Of a DNA stretch of 64,000 nucleotides, positions 27,883 through 37,278 are shown in pieces. The stretch is taken from contig OX388343.1 of assembly GCA_947579665.1 (NCBI GenBank), forward strand, positions 92,484,254 to 92,548,253, read 5' to 3'. Each line of letters begins with the position of its first letter. Position 1 is the stretch's first letter. The DNA is from Sympetrum striolatum (Eukaryota > Arthropoda > Insecta > Odonata > Libellulidae). Made by a program: the position numbers and the translations under genes. The notes beneath the pieces were generated by a model, which was not told the origin of the DNA, made no database searches, and worked only from the letters and a program-made list of their open reading frames with translations.

Positions 27883-30800
27883 AATAAGATATAATAATTT
27901 TTTTCTTCCTCTTCATGCATATCCAATTTGAAAAATTCCTGATTCTTATATTATTATTATTATTATTATATATATTATATTATATCTTATAATTAAAAAA
28001 TATTATCTCTGAGTCTAATGCATGAAGCATCATTTCTTTCCTCATAAAGCATCACTGCAGTAATAAATCACAACTAATAATGTTTAATAATAAGTAAGAA
28101 ATTTTTCACAAGTGTCACCAAATATCTACTGGCCACATGAGACAGTGAAGAAAGATACAAAAGGCACTGTTACATATAAATATTGGTTCACTTTGCATTA
28201 CGTATCTCATCCCTCATCACTTGGTTGTATAAAATAAAAATTTTCAATTAATAGAATTATGTAGAAGGAACTATGTTTCTATTAATCATATCCTGGATTC
28301 TTCTTACAGATACATTCCATGGTAACACTAATTTGAATTAATCTAAATCAGTGATTCCCAACAAGTGGGTCGCAGAAGGGTTACAGGTGGGTTGAGACTC
28401 GATCCTAAAACTATCAGAAACCATCGAATAACCAATTCTGAACGATTTTTTGGAAAAGAATAACACATAACACCACCACTGGTCTAAATCATAATTTAAT
28501 GTATCACATTTTCACCCTCATACGTTACATATTCTCATATCATTCATCAAACTTCTTTTTAAATAAAATTTCATTGAAATATTCTTTCTAGTTTATATGC
28601 TCTTTCTATAAATTTGACTAAGATCAATTATTAATTAAAAGGCTTCACTACTCAATTCATCTCATAGGACTGCACTTAAGCTATATCCTTCTGTTTCCTG
28701 TGTTGCAACTTAAGTAAATTTCAACCAATCTAAGAAGATACTTGAAACACACACAGTACACTACAATAAACATTCAACAAGGATTAGAAATTTAAAATAA
28801 ACCACAACCTGACAGATAATAATCTTGTTTCTAGGTATAAACTTAAAAACAATTGAAAGTGATACAATCTAAATTTCACTTCAGAAAGCCAAGTCCCACT
28901 ATAGCAGCAGCTATTAAAAGAGAAAAACATTACAGTATGTATCATAAAGATTGAAAGACATTTTTTTGGTCCATATGCTTGTGTGGAACATGCAAATACA
29001 ATAAGAGATTTTTTTCATTTCCTATCTTGTTCTGGAATAGTGAAGCAATGAATTTTGACATGAAGACGAACAGAAAATTATGGAAATTCAATTATTACAA
29101 GTATGAACTCCTTTAATAAAGATGTATCCTTATTGAAATAGAAAGAATACTACAAAAGTAGTTGGCAATGTTATCATTTCTAATAAAAAAAAAGGGTTGT
29201 TAGACTGTAATTGGGATGATACTGAAATATTCACCAAGTCACAAAATCAGAATAAATAACAGGTAAAATAAAATACAATTTGTCATTGATTTAGATTTTT
29301 TGTAGGATAGAAGTAGTACTGATAAGAAAATATTGTTTCACAGGAGGACAAAAGAGAGAAAATACAATACTGAACAAAGAGATGGGTATCAATAAACTGG
29401 GAAAACTTTTAGATTGAATGATGACATGGCATACAAAAACCAGGCTATTTTAAGATATTCCTTCAAGATGAACTAGCCAGGTTGATTTAGCAATTATATT
29501 GTTTCCTGAAAAATTCAAAGTTAAGAATAAAACAGATTAGGATAACTAATATCAACCAGGGTTAGGTAAGGGTTAAGATTAAAAACAAATCAAGACTATT
29601 AAGACTATAAGTTGTTTAATCATAAATTTTAAGGTTTAATCATTAGTTTGATCATCAGCATATAAATGATAAAAGATGCACCAAAGGATACAAAATTAAT
29701 CATAAATTGATGAATTTCTGTAAATATTTAATATGGAACTTTCTACTGACAAAAATTACTTTAGGTTAAATTTCTAATTGAAATTATAGATGAGAGTGAA
29801 AATGAATGTCGACTAAGACAGAGTACAATCTGAGATGGAAACAGATATAGATCAGGTCATGAAAAATTAAATCCTTTCATTACAAAATTGCAAAACAGAG
29901 CTATCAAGCTGCTTGATTAGTTAAAAATTCCTAGTTATCTTCTTTCTAGTAGAACAGCTAATACTTTTCTCGTGTAAGTTAAGAGATACACAACACAAAG
30001 GTAAAGTAGATACTAACATAATCCCTGATAATACTATTTATCAACTTCTAACCAAATTTATAATCCATAGCACATAATCCTGAAAAGAAGTGGAGATAAA
30101 CATTTCATGAACTTCTAGTCTCTCTCAACAAACGCGTTTAAAGGACATAAAAATTTGTGTTTTTCAAAACCTAGAGAGCAAACTATGGATCATGAGATCA
30201 AGAATGAAACCCATTATCAATATAATAAATATACACCATATGGGAACTATAAATCACAAATAAATATAGGCATAACTGTATAAACTAATACTTTCATAAT
30301 TTAACAGGAAATATTTTCTCAAGAGCAGAAAATATTGGCACATTATCAAAATACAAGTAATAGAGTAAGAAAATCTTAAGACTCATTATTAAACTAATGA
30401 TAAACTGCCATTAAAATAAAATTCAACTTAATCAAAAATTATTACCTATGCTACACAGCTTACGTGAAAAATAAAATTATACACAGAACTCCATGCAAAA
30501 ATATATATTCACAAGCAAGTGAGGAATAACAATGTCATTCATGCTTGATGAAATGACGAGTAAAATACTAATATGAGAAAATGTTCAGGAAAGTAATTCA
30601 CAATCTTAAACAGGAAAGATAACAAACTGAGGTGCACATGATATAATTAAGGTCAAAATTTGACAATTACATACTAATCAGATCATACGATAATTTTTTA
30701 ATGAAAACTTATGCTCATAAATAAGAGAGATACTCATTTATCACTTCTAAACAATGATTATGATTCAATATTTCATGCTTCTTCACAATATTTAAAAAAC

Positions 30801-33800
30801 ATTAAATATTTAGAAGATATTTGTTAACAATTAGATATTCATATACTACTTACGGAGTAGGCTCAGCTCTTCTCCGGACATTACTAGTGAAGCTGTAGAG
30901 TGCATTGGATTAGAAAAAGAAACACATTTATCATTAAAAGGCTATGTCACCCACAAGTCAGTCAATAATTAAGGTAGAGTGCAAAATTGAAACACAAAGC
31001 TTACCTGGTAGTTAACCTCGTTGCACCAGGAGTTCCATATTTCCTTACGCTAGCACAGGAAGAATTATTCAAAATGTTAAATAGCATATCTTCACCAAAG
31101 TAAAAACTGACAAAATCTCTGAGAAATTTCAAAGTTAATTTGTTATAGTAAAACAATGCCATCATTAATAGATCCTTTATATACAAAAAGCTGATATATT
31201 TCTATGAGAAAAAAGCATATAAAGCTTTTCCTTTACAAAGCAGAGTATTATGAAAATACATATGCATGTAAATTCCACGCATATTTATAAATAAATTGAT
31301 ACTTATTAATCATTTTACAATGCCAAAAAATTAATTAAACTATTAATTCTGCTAAGACAAAACTAATTATAAAAAATCATGCAACAAAAGTAGCCCAACC
31401 AAAATCTTCATGTAAAGGAAACATGCTCTACCAGTGATTATTAATGAATATCCCAACTTGTAACCAGAATACATTACTCATGCTATTATCCAAAAGGTTT
31501 TTCTTCATTAAAATTCTAACAAGAACATAAAGATCTCTGAGAGCATGACTCTAAAGCCAGCACAGTATTTCTCTTACAAAGTACATCTAAAACTAACATA
31601 GAAAAATAATGACTAACATAAAAAGGTTGTAATAAAAATGATTATAATATATCAAAACATCATCTTTATAATAAATATCTGGGATATGTTATAATATTCC
31701 ATAAATGTTCACAAATTAAAATCTGGATTGAAATTAATAGATTCAATTATTCATAAAGCTTGACTGCTAAATCTTTTAAAAACAAAGTAATGAGGCTTCT
31801 AACAAAAAAGGCCTACTATAGTATCCAAGAATATCTTGGTGATAACCGGTAACTTTATTTCACTTTCTTTGACAACTTTTATATATATTTTTTTTGTATA
31901 TTTATTGATTTGTATATTACTTTGTATATTATGAGAATTTATTTTAATTGTGATTATGATTATTTGTTTGACAATGCCCATACTACTTTGTAGTCCTTCG
32001 GTGTAATAAAATTTGAATTAAAGGTAAAATACAATTTAAGTGGAACATCATCAATAATTACAGCAAAATATACAAGAAAAATTTAGAATAAACTCAAGCA
32101 TTTTCTAGTATCCATACATTTCATGCCTTACAATTACAAGATATGAATTACTGCCTGAACCTACATGGTCTAGCTTTGATAAAAATGGTGAAAGCAAATT
32201 TGAACCCTGAAATAGTCTCCAATTTTCCTAATCACTTCTTTCGTATGAGTTATTTTACTAGCATATTCAGTGTAGAGTACTGCTAGAGTGGTCCTCATGG
32301 GTCCCAACTAGTGGCACAGAACTGATTCAGCAGTTACTTTCTTCCATTGGATTTATTGCAGGGAGAAGGAATATGCCATATGCTTGGATCCTCAAATTGC
32401 TTTTCAGTTATCAGTTGAAATTCAAAATTTCTATGTATGTTTTTTGTATAGTTTGTGAATCTGCCAGTGTTGTGTTAAGTTCTTGTCGTATTTTAGAAAT
32501 TGAATTATCAAAACAGTTTAGACGAGAAAGCTAAAATTTTGTGATAACATAAATGCTATGAAGAATGATTGTTACAGCAGACTATCAGACAAGCATTTTT
32601 TAGACACACAGGACAAAATGAACAAAGTTTTGAAATAACTATAAATTTACAATAAACAAGGTATGAAGCAAAAAAAAAATATGCACAGCCATGCAAAAAA
32701 GCAATTATACAAAGGTAGCATGCTTAAAACCAATCAGATTTCAGAACCAATTGATAATGTAAATGTTAATTCCAGAGAATATAAGGAAAATAATACCAAA
32801 GCCACATTTGACAATTAAACTATCACACATAACATACTACAAACATAGAGGTGTGCCGTTGTTTTCTGAAAATATGCATTTATATTTTGTTCTTGCCCAT
32901 AATTTTTGAAGTAGTTGTATTACACATCATGACAAAAGGATTACTCCAAGATTTATCATTATACCTTTTATCATTTAGAATTATGTATATAAAGTTTAAA
33001 TCCCTTGCATACTGCAATTTCAGCTCAGTCAAATTAACAAAACTCATATGTTAAACCTATCTGATATAATTTTATGTCATTCAATTAAATGGAAAATCAA
33101 CAGAGTACAAAATAAAATAGATTACAAAATTATCTCTTTAATACAAAAACTACAGGTCAAACTTAAGGTGCGCCCTTTAAGGAATAGTATACTACAAAAC
33201 CTGAACTTATATCTTATTTAATTACATTATTTTGAGCTACATTCCTATTATATAGCAAATATGCATTTTAAGGTAGTTAATGGTGCAATTATATCGGCTA
33301 GTTATTCACACATCCTAAGGTCAAAATATGTTTAAAATGTTTATATTAGGATTACGAAAAACATTTTCAGTTGATAATCCAGTCAGAAGAGGTTGATATG
33401 TAAAATTTTGCTTTCTTAGTGAATATTCTTTTCTGAGGTTAATAATAACTACACAATAATACATGTACGTAAAATAATTGAGTTGAAGGGCTAAACAGCC
33501 ATAGAGATTAGTTTTACTATATTGATATTTAAAATAAGAAGATATATCAAAAGCTATTGCATTTAAAATTATGAGAAAATGTTTATTGAGATTCTAAGTT
33601 TTTAAAAGAATCTAATTCACATAGAAGGGACGTTTATAGAAGAGTACATACATCAAAGTGTACAATTCACAGTGCACATTGACAAACACACATGATCAAC
33701 AGATCTTTTACTGAGATTAGGACATTCAGAAGGATCTTATGATGCAACAGAAAACATAAAAGGTAGATATAGTCATACAAAATTAATTTAATAACAGTAA

Positions 33801-34766
33801 TAATACAAATCAGCAACCAAAAAGTGGCAAGGAAAAATTAGATAAGGTAAAGATATAAAATAAGATGACCAAAACCTGCTAGCACGAGTTCTTGACTTAT
33901 CCTCAGAGCTGGGAGTAGTGACAGATGACGATGTTGAAGGAGTGGATGGGGTAGTGGCTTCTGTAGATGTTCCATCAATTATACTAATCTGAGACTGCCT
34001 CACAAAAGTACCATGGTTTTCTTTGCACTGAAGGATTGAAGATGAAAAATGAAAAGTCATATAAAAAAGAATCTTAAATTAATTTGCTGCTTATTTTTGA
34101 TAAATTTATCCTTACAGTTAATATAAAACACTGAAAGAACTAAAATTAATGAAGAAAATAACAAACATGATATTATAAAGCATGGTGCCACTTTGTGGAG
34201 CACCTTTACTTTGCTCATAAAAGCATCCCATTACAGAAGTGAGAAGGACGTGACTTGGTTACAAGTGGTTAAATACCTTCCCGGAAAGTGGGAGACCTGG
34301 ATTTGAGTCCCAGCCAAGTCACTATTTTTCACTTCTGTATTACAATGATATAATAAATATATGACAGAATTAATATCATGAGAGCTTCCTCCTTTCTGTG
34401 ACATATTCACTCAACATGAATTCCATCGATTAATATAGAAATATTTATAATAAGCACAATCAATGAGTGAATGAAATATTATTCATTTAGGATAACAAAC
34501 AAAATTATATAATAACAAAGTTATATTTAAAATTTACTTTATATTCTACAATGAGCTTCCTATTCTACCAATATGAAACTGATACACACCTCAAAGTAGG
34601 TCTTCTGCATAACAGTTCCATTGTTTTTTCCTTTGGGCTCATCAAGAATAACACCAATCCATTTCCCAGGTGCAAATAGAGTGGTTCCGACATACGCAAC
34701 TACACCTTGCACATCTTTCCCTCCTACTTCAACTCGTTGCCCAATCTTCACACTTTTTTCAGCCAT
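406..34766 (-). CDS. Dctn1: Dynactin subunit 1 (p150-Glued), spliced, 3' end outside window
   Basis: Largest dynactin subunit; it binds microtubules through its CAP-Gly domain and dynein through coiled coils, in cytoplasmic cargo transport. Coding exons 5' to 3': 34590-34766, 33876-34027, 31005-31049, 30854-30892, 26050-26097, 25762-25785, 25055-25193, 20317-20482, 18074-18318, 15482-15681, 13517-13676, 12456-12662, 11533-11869, 10823-11031, 9953-10090, 9652-9834, 8648-8870, 6315-6547, 5827-6054, 3257-3667, 2673-2738, 406-561. They sum to 3,786 nt (1,262 codons) with compatible phases throughout; the Drosophila protein has a similar length. Order: CAP-Gly (about residues 5-72), Ser/Thr/Pro and basic linker (73-210), first coiled coil (about 230-545), dynactin central region (550-900), second coiled coil (about 975-1110), C-terminal tail. 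The last exon ends at a donor (GTAAGT on the minus strand), so the stop lies before position 1. The start is the ATG at 34766, opening MAEKSVKIG; the in-frame TTG upstream is not a start. Confidence 0.95.
562..2672. other. Dctn1 intron without recognisable content
   Basis: AT-rich intron sequence between the last two visible exons. The short ORFs here have no similarity I recognise. The other Dctn1 introns with nothing to report are 2739-3256, 6055-6314, 8871-9188, 10708-10822, 11032-11532, 11870-12455, 12663-13516 and 13677-15481. Confidence 0.7.
4165..4345. mobile_element. Pogo/Tigger-like MITE
   Basis: About 180 bp bounded by TA dinucleotides with imperfect terminal inverted repeats: TACAGAGAAACCCC at the left and, reversed, TACAGTTAAACCCC at the right, with a second shared block resembling GGACA further in. 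The CAG...AACCCC terminus and TA target are typical of non-autonomous Tc1/mariner (pogo-type) elements. No coding potential. Lies in the Dctn1 intron 3668-5826. Confidence 0.7.
6315..11031 (-). CDS. Dctn1: Dctn1 exons coding the dynactin central region
   Basis: Five exons: 10823-11031, 9953-10090, 9652-9834, 8648-8870 and 6315-6547, residues about 647-975. They match the family in order: [20 protein letters not shown], then a Pro/Ala/Thr-rich insert, [57 protein letters not shown] and the [17 protein letters not shown] helix. The 9953-10090 exon ends at a GC donor (see separate entry). Confidence 0.93.
7770..7960. other. CpG-bearing intronic insertion-like segment
   Basis: Inside the AT-rich intron 6548-8647 this stretch has clearly more CpG and GC than its surroundings and contains a 9-bp inverted repeat (TACCAGTTC at 7788, GAACTGGTA at 7811). 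Composition suggests a transposon remnant, but no ends or coding region can be defined. Confidence 0.3.
9189..9218. repeat. (AAT)n microsatellite
   Basis: About ten uninterrupted AAT units directly next to the 3' end of the minus-strand SINE at 9223-9462. Confidence 0.9.
9223..9462 (-). mobile_element. tRNA-derived SINE, copy 1
   Basis: On the minus strand the element begins CCGGCCGTGG, then has a perfect A box (TGGCGGAGTGG) and a perfect B box (GGTTCGAATCC) inside a tRNA-like head of about 80 nt. A unique body, an A-rich run (T run at about 9293-9312 on the plus strand) and a 3' segment follow. A possible 7-bp target duplication (TAATGCC) lies at 9216-9222 and 9463-9469. Same family as 19965-20167. 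Confidence 0.85.
9951..9952 (-). other. Dctn1: GC donor of a GC-AG intron in Dctn1
   Basis: On the minus strand the exon ends ...GATCAG and is followed by GCAAGT instead of GTAAGT. Using GC gives the junction [14 protein letters not shown], which matches the family. The nearest GT, five bases on, shifts the frame into a stop. The other donor positions match consensus, as expected for GC-AG introns of the major spliceosome. Confidence 0.85.
10205..10707. mobile_element. Non-autonomous TIR transposon, about 500 bp
   Basis: The ends are inverted repeats sharing ACAGATAAGACGA (10217-10229 at the left; reversed at 10683-10695 at the right), with further outward matches (ATATTT). A nearby internal GTCTTATAGGACGG block gives the 'ATAAGACG' look of many pogo/Tigger-type MITEs. 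No transposase recognised. It lies in the Dctn1 intron 10091-10822. Confidence 0.6.
11533..20482 (-). CDS. Dctn1: Dctn1 exons coding the first coiled coil
   Basis: Six exons: 20317-20482, 18074-18318, 15482-15681, 13517-13676, 12456-12662 and 11533-11869, residues about 209-646. The peptides are long heptad-rich helices (for example [71 protein letters not shown]) typical of dynactin CC1, which contacts dynein intermediate chain. The last exon holds a Pro/Ser-rich break ([19 protein letters not shown]) and the conserved SFMPENF motif that opens the intercoil region. Confidence 0.93.
16120..17722. mobile_element. 1.6-kb element with 13-bp terminal inverted repeats
   Basis: GTCTCTCAGTTAA at 16120-16132 is repeated exactly in reverse orientation at 17710-17722. 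The interval is richer in G, C and CpG than the surrounding Dctn1 intron (15682-18073) and holds G-rich tracts (about 17140-17200 and 17550-17610), which suggests inserted DNA. No transposase or clear target duplication is visible, so the superfamily is open. Confidence 0.5.
18755..18776. repeat. 10-bp perfect inverted repeat
   Basis: CCTTCTTTGG and CCAAAGAAGG separated by two bases, in the Dctn1 intron 18319-20316. No further context identifies it. Confidence 0.6.
19965..20167 (-). mobile_element. tRNA-derived SINE, copy 2
   Basis: Same family and orientation as 9223-9462: start CCGGCCGTG, A box TGGCTGAGTGG, B box GGTTCGAATCC, and the shared post-head block around GGATTTTT...TTAGGGAATGG. 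The tail ends in A/T-rich AAATAAATAAATATATAAA. The right border (SINE 5' end) is clear; the left border is estimated from the tail. Confidence 0.8.
21713..21784 (-). CDS. Dctn1: Possible cassette exon of Dctn1 (72 nt)
   Basis: An open 72-nt segment with acceptor TTTCCAG and donor CAA|GTAAAA lies in the intron between the FVE and TGFVE exons, phase 0 at both ends. It would add 24 codons starting [20 protein letters not shown] and ending GLEQ. The composition (Ser, Glu, Lys, Gln) suits the linker and helix start. I know no direct equivalent in other species, so this may be a chance ORF. It is left out of the 1,262-codon count. Confidence 0.35.
22348..23835. mobile_element. Tc1/pogo-like TIR transposon remnant, about 1.5 kb
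   Basis: The left end AGGTATCCCTCATCAACTG (22351-22369) recurs exactly inverted at the right end, each flanked by TA (22348-22349 and 23834-23835), the target of Tc1/mariner elements. The CAGGTATCCCTC-type terminus recalls Tigger/pogo families. The interior has only short unassigned ORFs and a poly-G run near 23095, so it appears non-autonomous or heavily decayed. It sits in the large Dctn1 intron 20483-25054. Confidence 0.65.
24428..24570. mobile_element. Short Tigger-like MITE
   Basis: Starts TACCGTAG and ends, reversed, TACCATAT. Internal GGGTCGACTTATA and GGGTCAACTTATA blocks resemble the 'TATAAGTCGACCC' motifs of pogo-type MITEs. No coding potential. Confidence 0.5.
25055..25193 (-). 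CDS. Dctn1: Dctn1 exon with conserved SSKRASFVE block
   Basis: 139-nt exon, acceptor TTAG and donor GAG|GTTTGT, coding a Ser-rich stretch that ends in SSKRASFVE. The same block followed by a TGF-like continuation is present in Drosophila Glued. It joins in phase 0 to the exon at 20317-20482, which begins [13 protein letters not shown]. Confidence 0.9.
25762..31049 (-). CDS. Dctn1: Dctn1 cluster of four micro-exons coding a basic linker
   Basis: Four very short exons at 31005-31049 (45 nt), 30854-30892 (39 nt, or 30 nt with an internal acceptor), 26050-26097 (48 nt) and 25762-25785 (24 nt). All have lengths divisible by three and good AG/GT borders. Together they code a Lys/Arg/Pro-rich segment between CAP-Gly and the conserved KRASFVE block, including peptides such as [25 protein letters not shown] and NIPSRRNR. 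In vertebrate DCTN1 the equivalent basic region is coded by short exons that are alternatively spliced and alter microtubule affinity; the same use here is inferred. Because each can be skipped without a frameshift, many isoforms are possible. The 24-nt exon is the least certain. Confidence 0.72.
26750..27450 (-). repeat. Tandem 335-bp units with pol III B-box-like motifs
   Basis: Two units of about 335 bp (starting near 26750 and 27085) are clearly alike over their whole length; a third starts at about 27420 and quickly diverges. Each unit holds two copies of GGCATCGAACCC (on the minus strand GGGTTCGATGCC, fitting the B-box pattern GGTTCGANNCC), at 26756, 26922, 27091 and 27257, with further degenerate copies near 27428 and 27606. 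Spacing is thus about 166-178 bp throughout. On the minus strand a GTTAGAG sequence upstream of one box looks like a tRNA D-arm, so the unit may derive from tRNA. Confidence 0.7.
27823..27878. repeat. (TA)n microsatellite
   Basis: A long, nearly pure TA run forming the inner part of the right terminal repeat of the fold-back element. Just upstream, a GAAGCATCTATATATAAT block is repeated twice. Confidence 0.9.
27941..30853. other. Dctn1 intron, no recognisable content
   Basis: AT-rich intron sequence starting with a short ATT repeat (27951-27970). I see no gene, tRNA or element ends. The next large intron, 31050-33875, is equally featureless. Confidence 0.65.
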
Positions 34767-34794
34767 ATTGTTGATAGAGGATAATTCCAAAACC
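33876..34794 (-). CDS. Dctn1: Dctn1 exons coding the CAP-Gly domain
   Basis: Two exons. The first (34590-34794) has an acceptor (TTTCAG) 28 nt upstream of the ATG, so 5' UTR continues in an upstream exon. It codes residues 1-59 with the CAP-Gly signature GKNNG at residues 46-50; the canonical motif is GKNDG, so one position is a conservative Asp to Asn change. The second (33876-34027) completes the domain with [10 protein letters not shown] and then a Ser/Thr-rich stretch ([20 protein letters not shown]). The junction is phase 0. CAP-Gly domains bind the EEY/F tails of tubulin and EB1/CLIP-170. Confidence 0.95.
34230..34341 (+). mobile_element. 112-bp inverted-repeat element with tRNA-like core
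   Basis: The left arm 34230-34258 and the right arm 34314-34341 are inverted copies with about six differences. The perfect inner part is GTGACTTGG / CCAAGTCAC, at the place of a tRNA acceptor stem. Between them lies a tRNA-like core of 55 nt: TGGTTACAAGTGG (A-box-like), a TCCC/GGGA stem with a 7-base loop, and GGATTTGAGTCC (degenerate B box). It has no functional anticodon context and is probably a tRNA-derived MITE or SINE remnant. It is in the Dctn1 intron 34028-34589. Confidence 0.6.
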
Positions 34795-37278
34795 CTGAAA
34801 TGTAAATGTATGTATGAGCATTTTGTTTGAATTCAAAAGAAAGAATTTTTCCCAAGTATTAGTTACCCTGCTAATCCCAAGTATCATCAAGATACGTTTT
34901 TGAATCATACCCAAAAACTTATTTAGAGGAATAAAAAATTAATCAATCAAGAATTCATCATGAATGTTATTTTGCATCAGAGAATTTTTTTTTATAAACA
35001 AGCTCAGAGAGTCTATTAGTTACACTAAGACAAAAGGAAAAGCTTCTATGAATATCAAGGATCAAATATAAAACCAAATTATATTTTGCCTGACGTATAT
35101 GATTCAAAGCATATTTACAGAAGCCTATTATTTACCTGCTTATATCTAGCTCTATTTTAATTAAATATATTATCAATACAAAGGTTGGGCAGAGATTAAC
35201 ATTGAGATTGCCTATGAATTTTTTCTAGTGCCAAGCCTAATTCCTAATAGCATTTTCAAGCATATAGCTAAACAAATTTCTACCAGACTACCCTTGTACC
35301 ACTGCAGAATCTTAGGCTCAATATGCCAGCTAGAAGAGGATGATCCCCGAGGGCCAATAACTTCTTCAGTTTCCCTTTGAGATGTCCAATTGAGCTCTGT
35401 TACAACCAACAACCCAAATAAATTCGTCAACAACAAACATCACATATGCAATTAGTTTATGAATGCTAAAAATGAATATTGTGCAAAATGTCAATTGAAG
35501 AATCCTTAATATTCATAAATTATTAAAACAAATCAGACTCAAATGAATGAATTCCTGATGATCACTCAGGAATTTTGCAGATCAAGCCTTAACAGTAACA
35601 TTGTTTTCAAATTATATTACCAAGGTACTAGTACAAGCCCATTCAACTATTGCTGGTTTCAAGCTAAATTAATTGTAAACCCAAACTCTTAAGACATTCC
35701 TTTCAATCAATTCCTTAAGATTAATTCTATATGTAGACCAGCTACTGTTTATTATCATCATTTCAATATCCTTCAAATAAATATATTTTTAGGCTACATT
35801 GCATCATTTCTATATGTACATTAAGTCTCTAGTTGATTTCCCTGAAGATATGAAGATGGCCTAGTTAAATTCTGCTATATTTTCCATGTCTAGTTTTAGC
35901 CAGCTGAATCTTCAATAACTAATCTATCATAATATATCTCCCTTTAAAAAAATAATATGCTTCTAACTTTTTCTCGATTCAATAGCATTAACAATTCTCC
36001 TACGCTGCTGACTAATAGTTGAATTTCAAAGAAGAATGAGTGATTATGATTAACATCTGAGTTTAGATTCACATTAAATATCAGCTGCAAACATCCACAC
36101 TCTTAACCGGATGTCGAACGTTTGGTTACAAGCAAACGTTTAATTCATTCAATAATTTTGTCATCAAATGCCGAACTACAGTTCTCAGCAGTCTCATGAT
36201 ATTTCTCATCTCATGAAGTTTTAATTAAACAAAACCTGATTTGTTTAAGTATATAACTGCAATACCTTTAATTCATTACCAATAACCAAATTACTGATAT
36301 TAATCGACATTATTCCGTAAGTTTTCTTTCAACCTCGTTTGTAAAATTAGAACTTTCGTACTTCTCTCCGCCTGATACACAAAAACATCGCTCTTCTAGA
36401 TATTAAAACTAACCAACCGCTCTACCTCTAATTTGTTTGTAGAAGTTTATACGTACACGTACCTCTTCTTTCTTGTTAAATTAATACTGCCATAGACATA
36501 TTATAGGAAGATATAAAAGTACAAGAAGTGTTCTCTACAATTGCATTTTCATTTCTTAACATTTTGCTTAAACTCTACCTACAGTTTACCCACTGTACCT
36601 ACGGCAAGAGCAAAATCAGGACACAGTGAAGTTTCCTTTCCAGTAATTTCTTGTAAAGAAATAGGAACAGAGATCCAACCGACTAAAGCCCGGGGTAAAG
36701 CAATGCTACTAGATTCCCTTAGGAGTAAAATCGAGCTGTAGAAAAAATCGACGACGATAAAAAAATAATTTTCCTGTTCAGTTAACATAGTGGAAGAGGT
36801 TGACTTCTTCGGATGACATTATATATAAATTAAATATCATATCACCAACCTTAAATAATATCTCTCCTCTTAAGGATGAACCATAATGATTGATGCGAGG
36901 AAAAACAGAATTATGGGACGTAGGCAAATTGAGTCTAGCAAACTGGTTCACGTTATAACAACTTCGGTGGAAAAATAGAAAGGGAACCGAGGTTTACGTT
37001 TTTAAAAGCTGTGAATTCCAAAAATAAATTTTTGAATGCAAGTTCTACCATAGAATTCTTTACAAACGACGAAATTAAACGGTTGTCTGCTTGATACTAC
37101 GAGAAATCATAATATCTTGCCCTGCGCACCACGATTGCATCTTTCAGAGCTTTTCGATAATTATTGGGAGAGGTCGCGGCAGAATATGATGATATGATTC
37201 TCCAAACGTCAATTGCACATCGGATGAAATTGCAATATCCCGCAAAATAATTAAAGTATCAATTTCAAAGTTGAGAAG
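34795..37278. promoter_or_regulatory. Head-to-head interval of Dctn1 and heparanase genes
   Basis: About 2.5 kb separates the minus-strand Dctn1 start codon from the plus-strand heparanase start. It must contain the first intron and non-coding first exon(s) of Dctn1 and both promoters. CpG becomes more frequent from about 36.1 kb to 37.3 kb. A minus-strand donor with good consensus (AAGAG|GTACGTG) at 36461-36462 could end the Dctn1 5' UTR exon. No TATA box or core motif can be assigned with confidence. Confidence 0.45.
35284..35395 (-). other. Possible extra upstream exon of Dctn1
   Basis: An open stretch (minus strand) between an acceptor (GTAACAG) and a donor (GGTAGAAAT) codes ELNWTSQRETEEVIGPRGSS and more, with a less AT-biased composition than its surroundings. 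I recognise no similarity. It could be a 5' UTR or alternative first exon, or chance. Confidence 0.2.

Larger units (their letters stand above)
26548..27940. mobile_element. Fold-back element with long TIRs and internal B-box array
   Basis: The outer 41 bp of each end (26548-26588 and 27900-27940, inverted) match with two mismatches. The match continues through an ATTATTAT/ATCTTATTATA block into TA-repeat tracts on both inner sides (26607-26620 and 27823-27878). Between them is a tandem array of about 335-bp units carrying tRNA B-box-like motifs (separate entry). There is no transposase and no obvious target duplication. It could be a large non-autonomous DNA transposon that captured and amplified a SINE-like sequence. 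It lies between Dctn1 micro-exons. Confidence 0.7.

Noticed and set aside
26548..27940. CRISPR-like or bacterial repeat array
   Set aside because: Unit size (335 bp), eukaryotic intron location and tRNA-like motifs rule this out.
34249..34322. Functional tRNA gene
   Set aside because: The acceptor-like stem pairs, but the loop lacks the U33-anticodon pattern, the B box is degenerate, and the outer inverted repeat extends beyond a tRNA.
34767..34790. Upstream in-frame start for Dctn1 (MELSSINN extension)
   Set aside because: The first codon is TTG, not ATG; the ATG at 34766 gives the conserved N-terminus.
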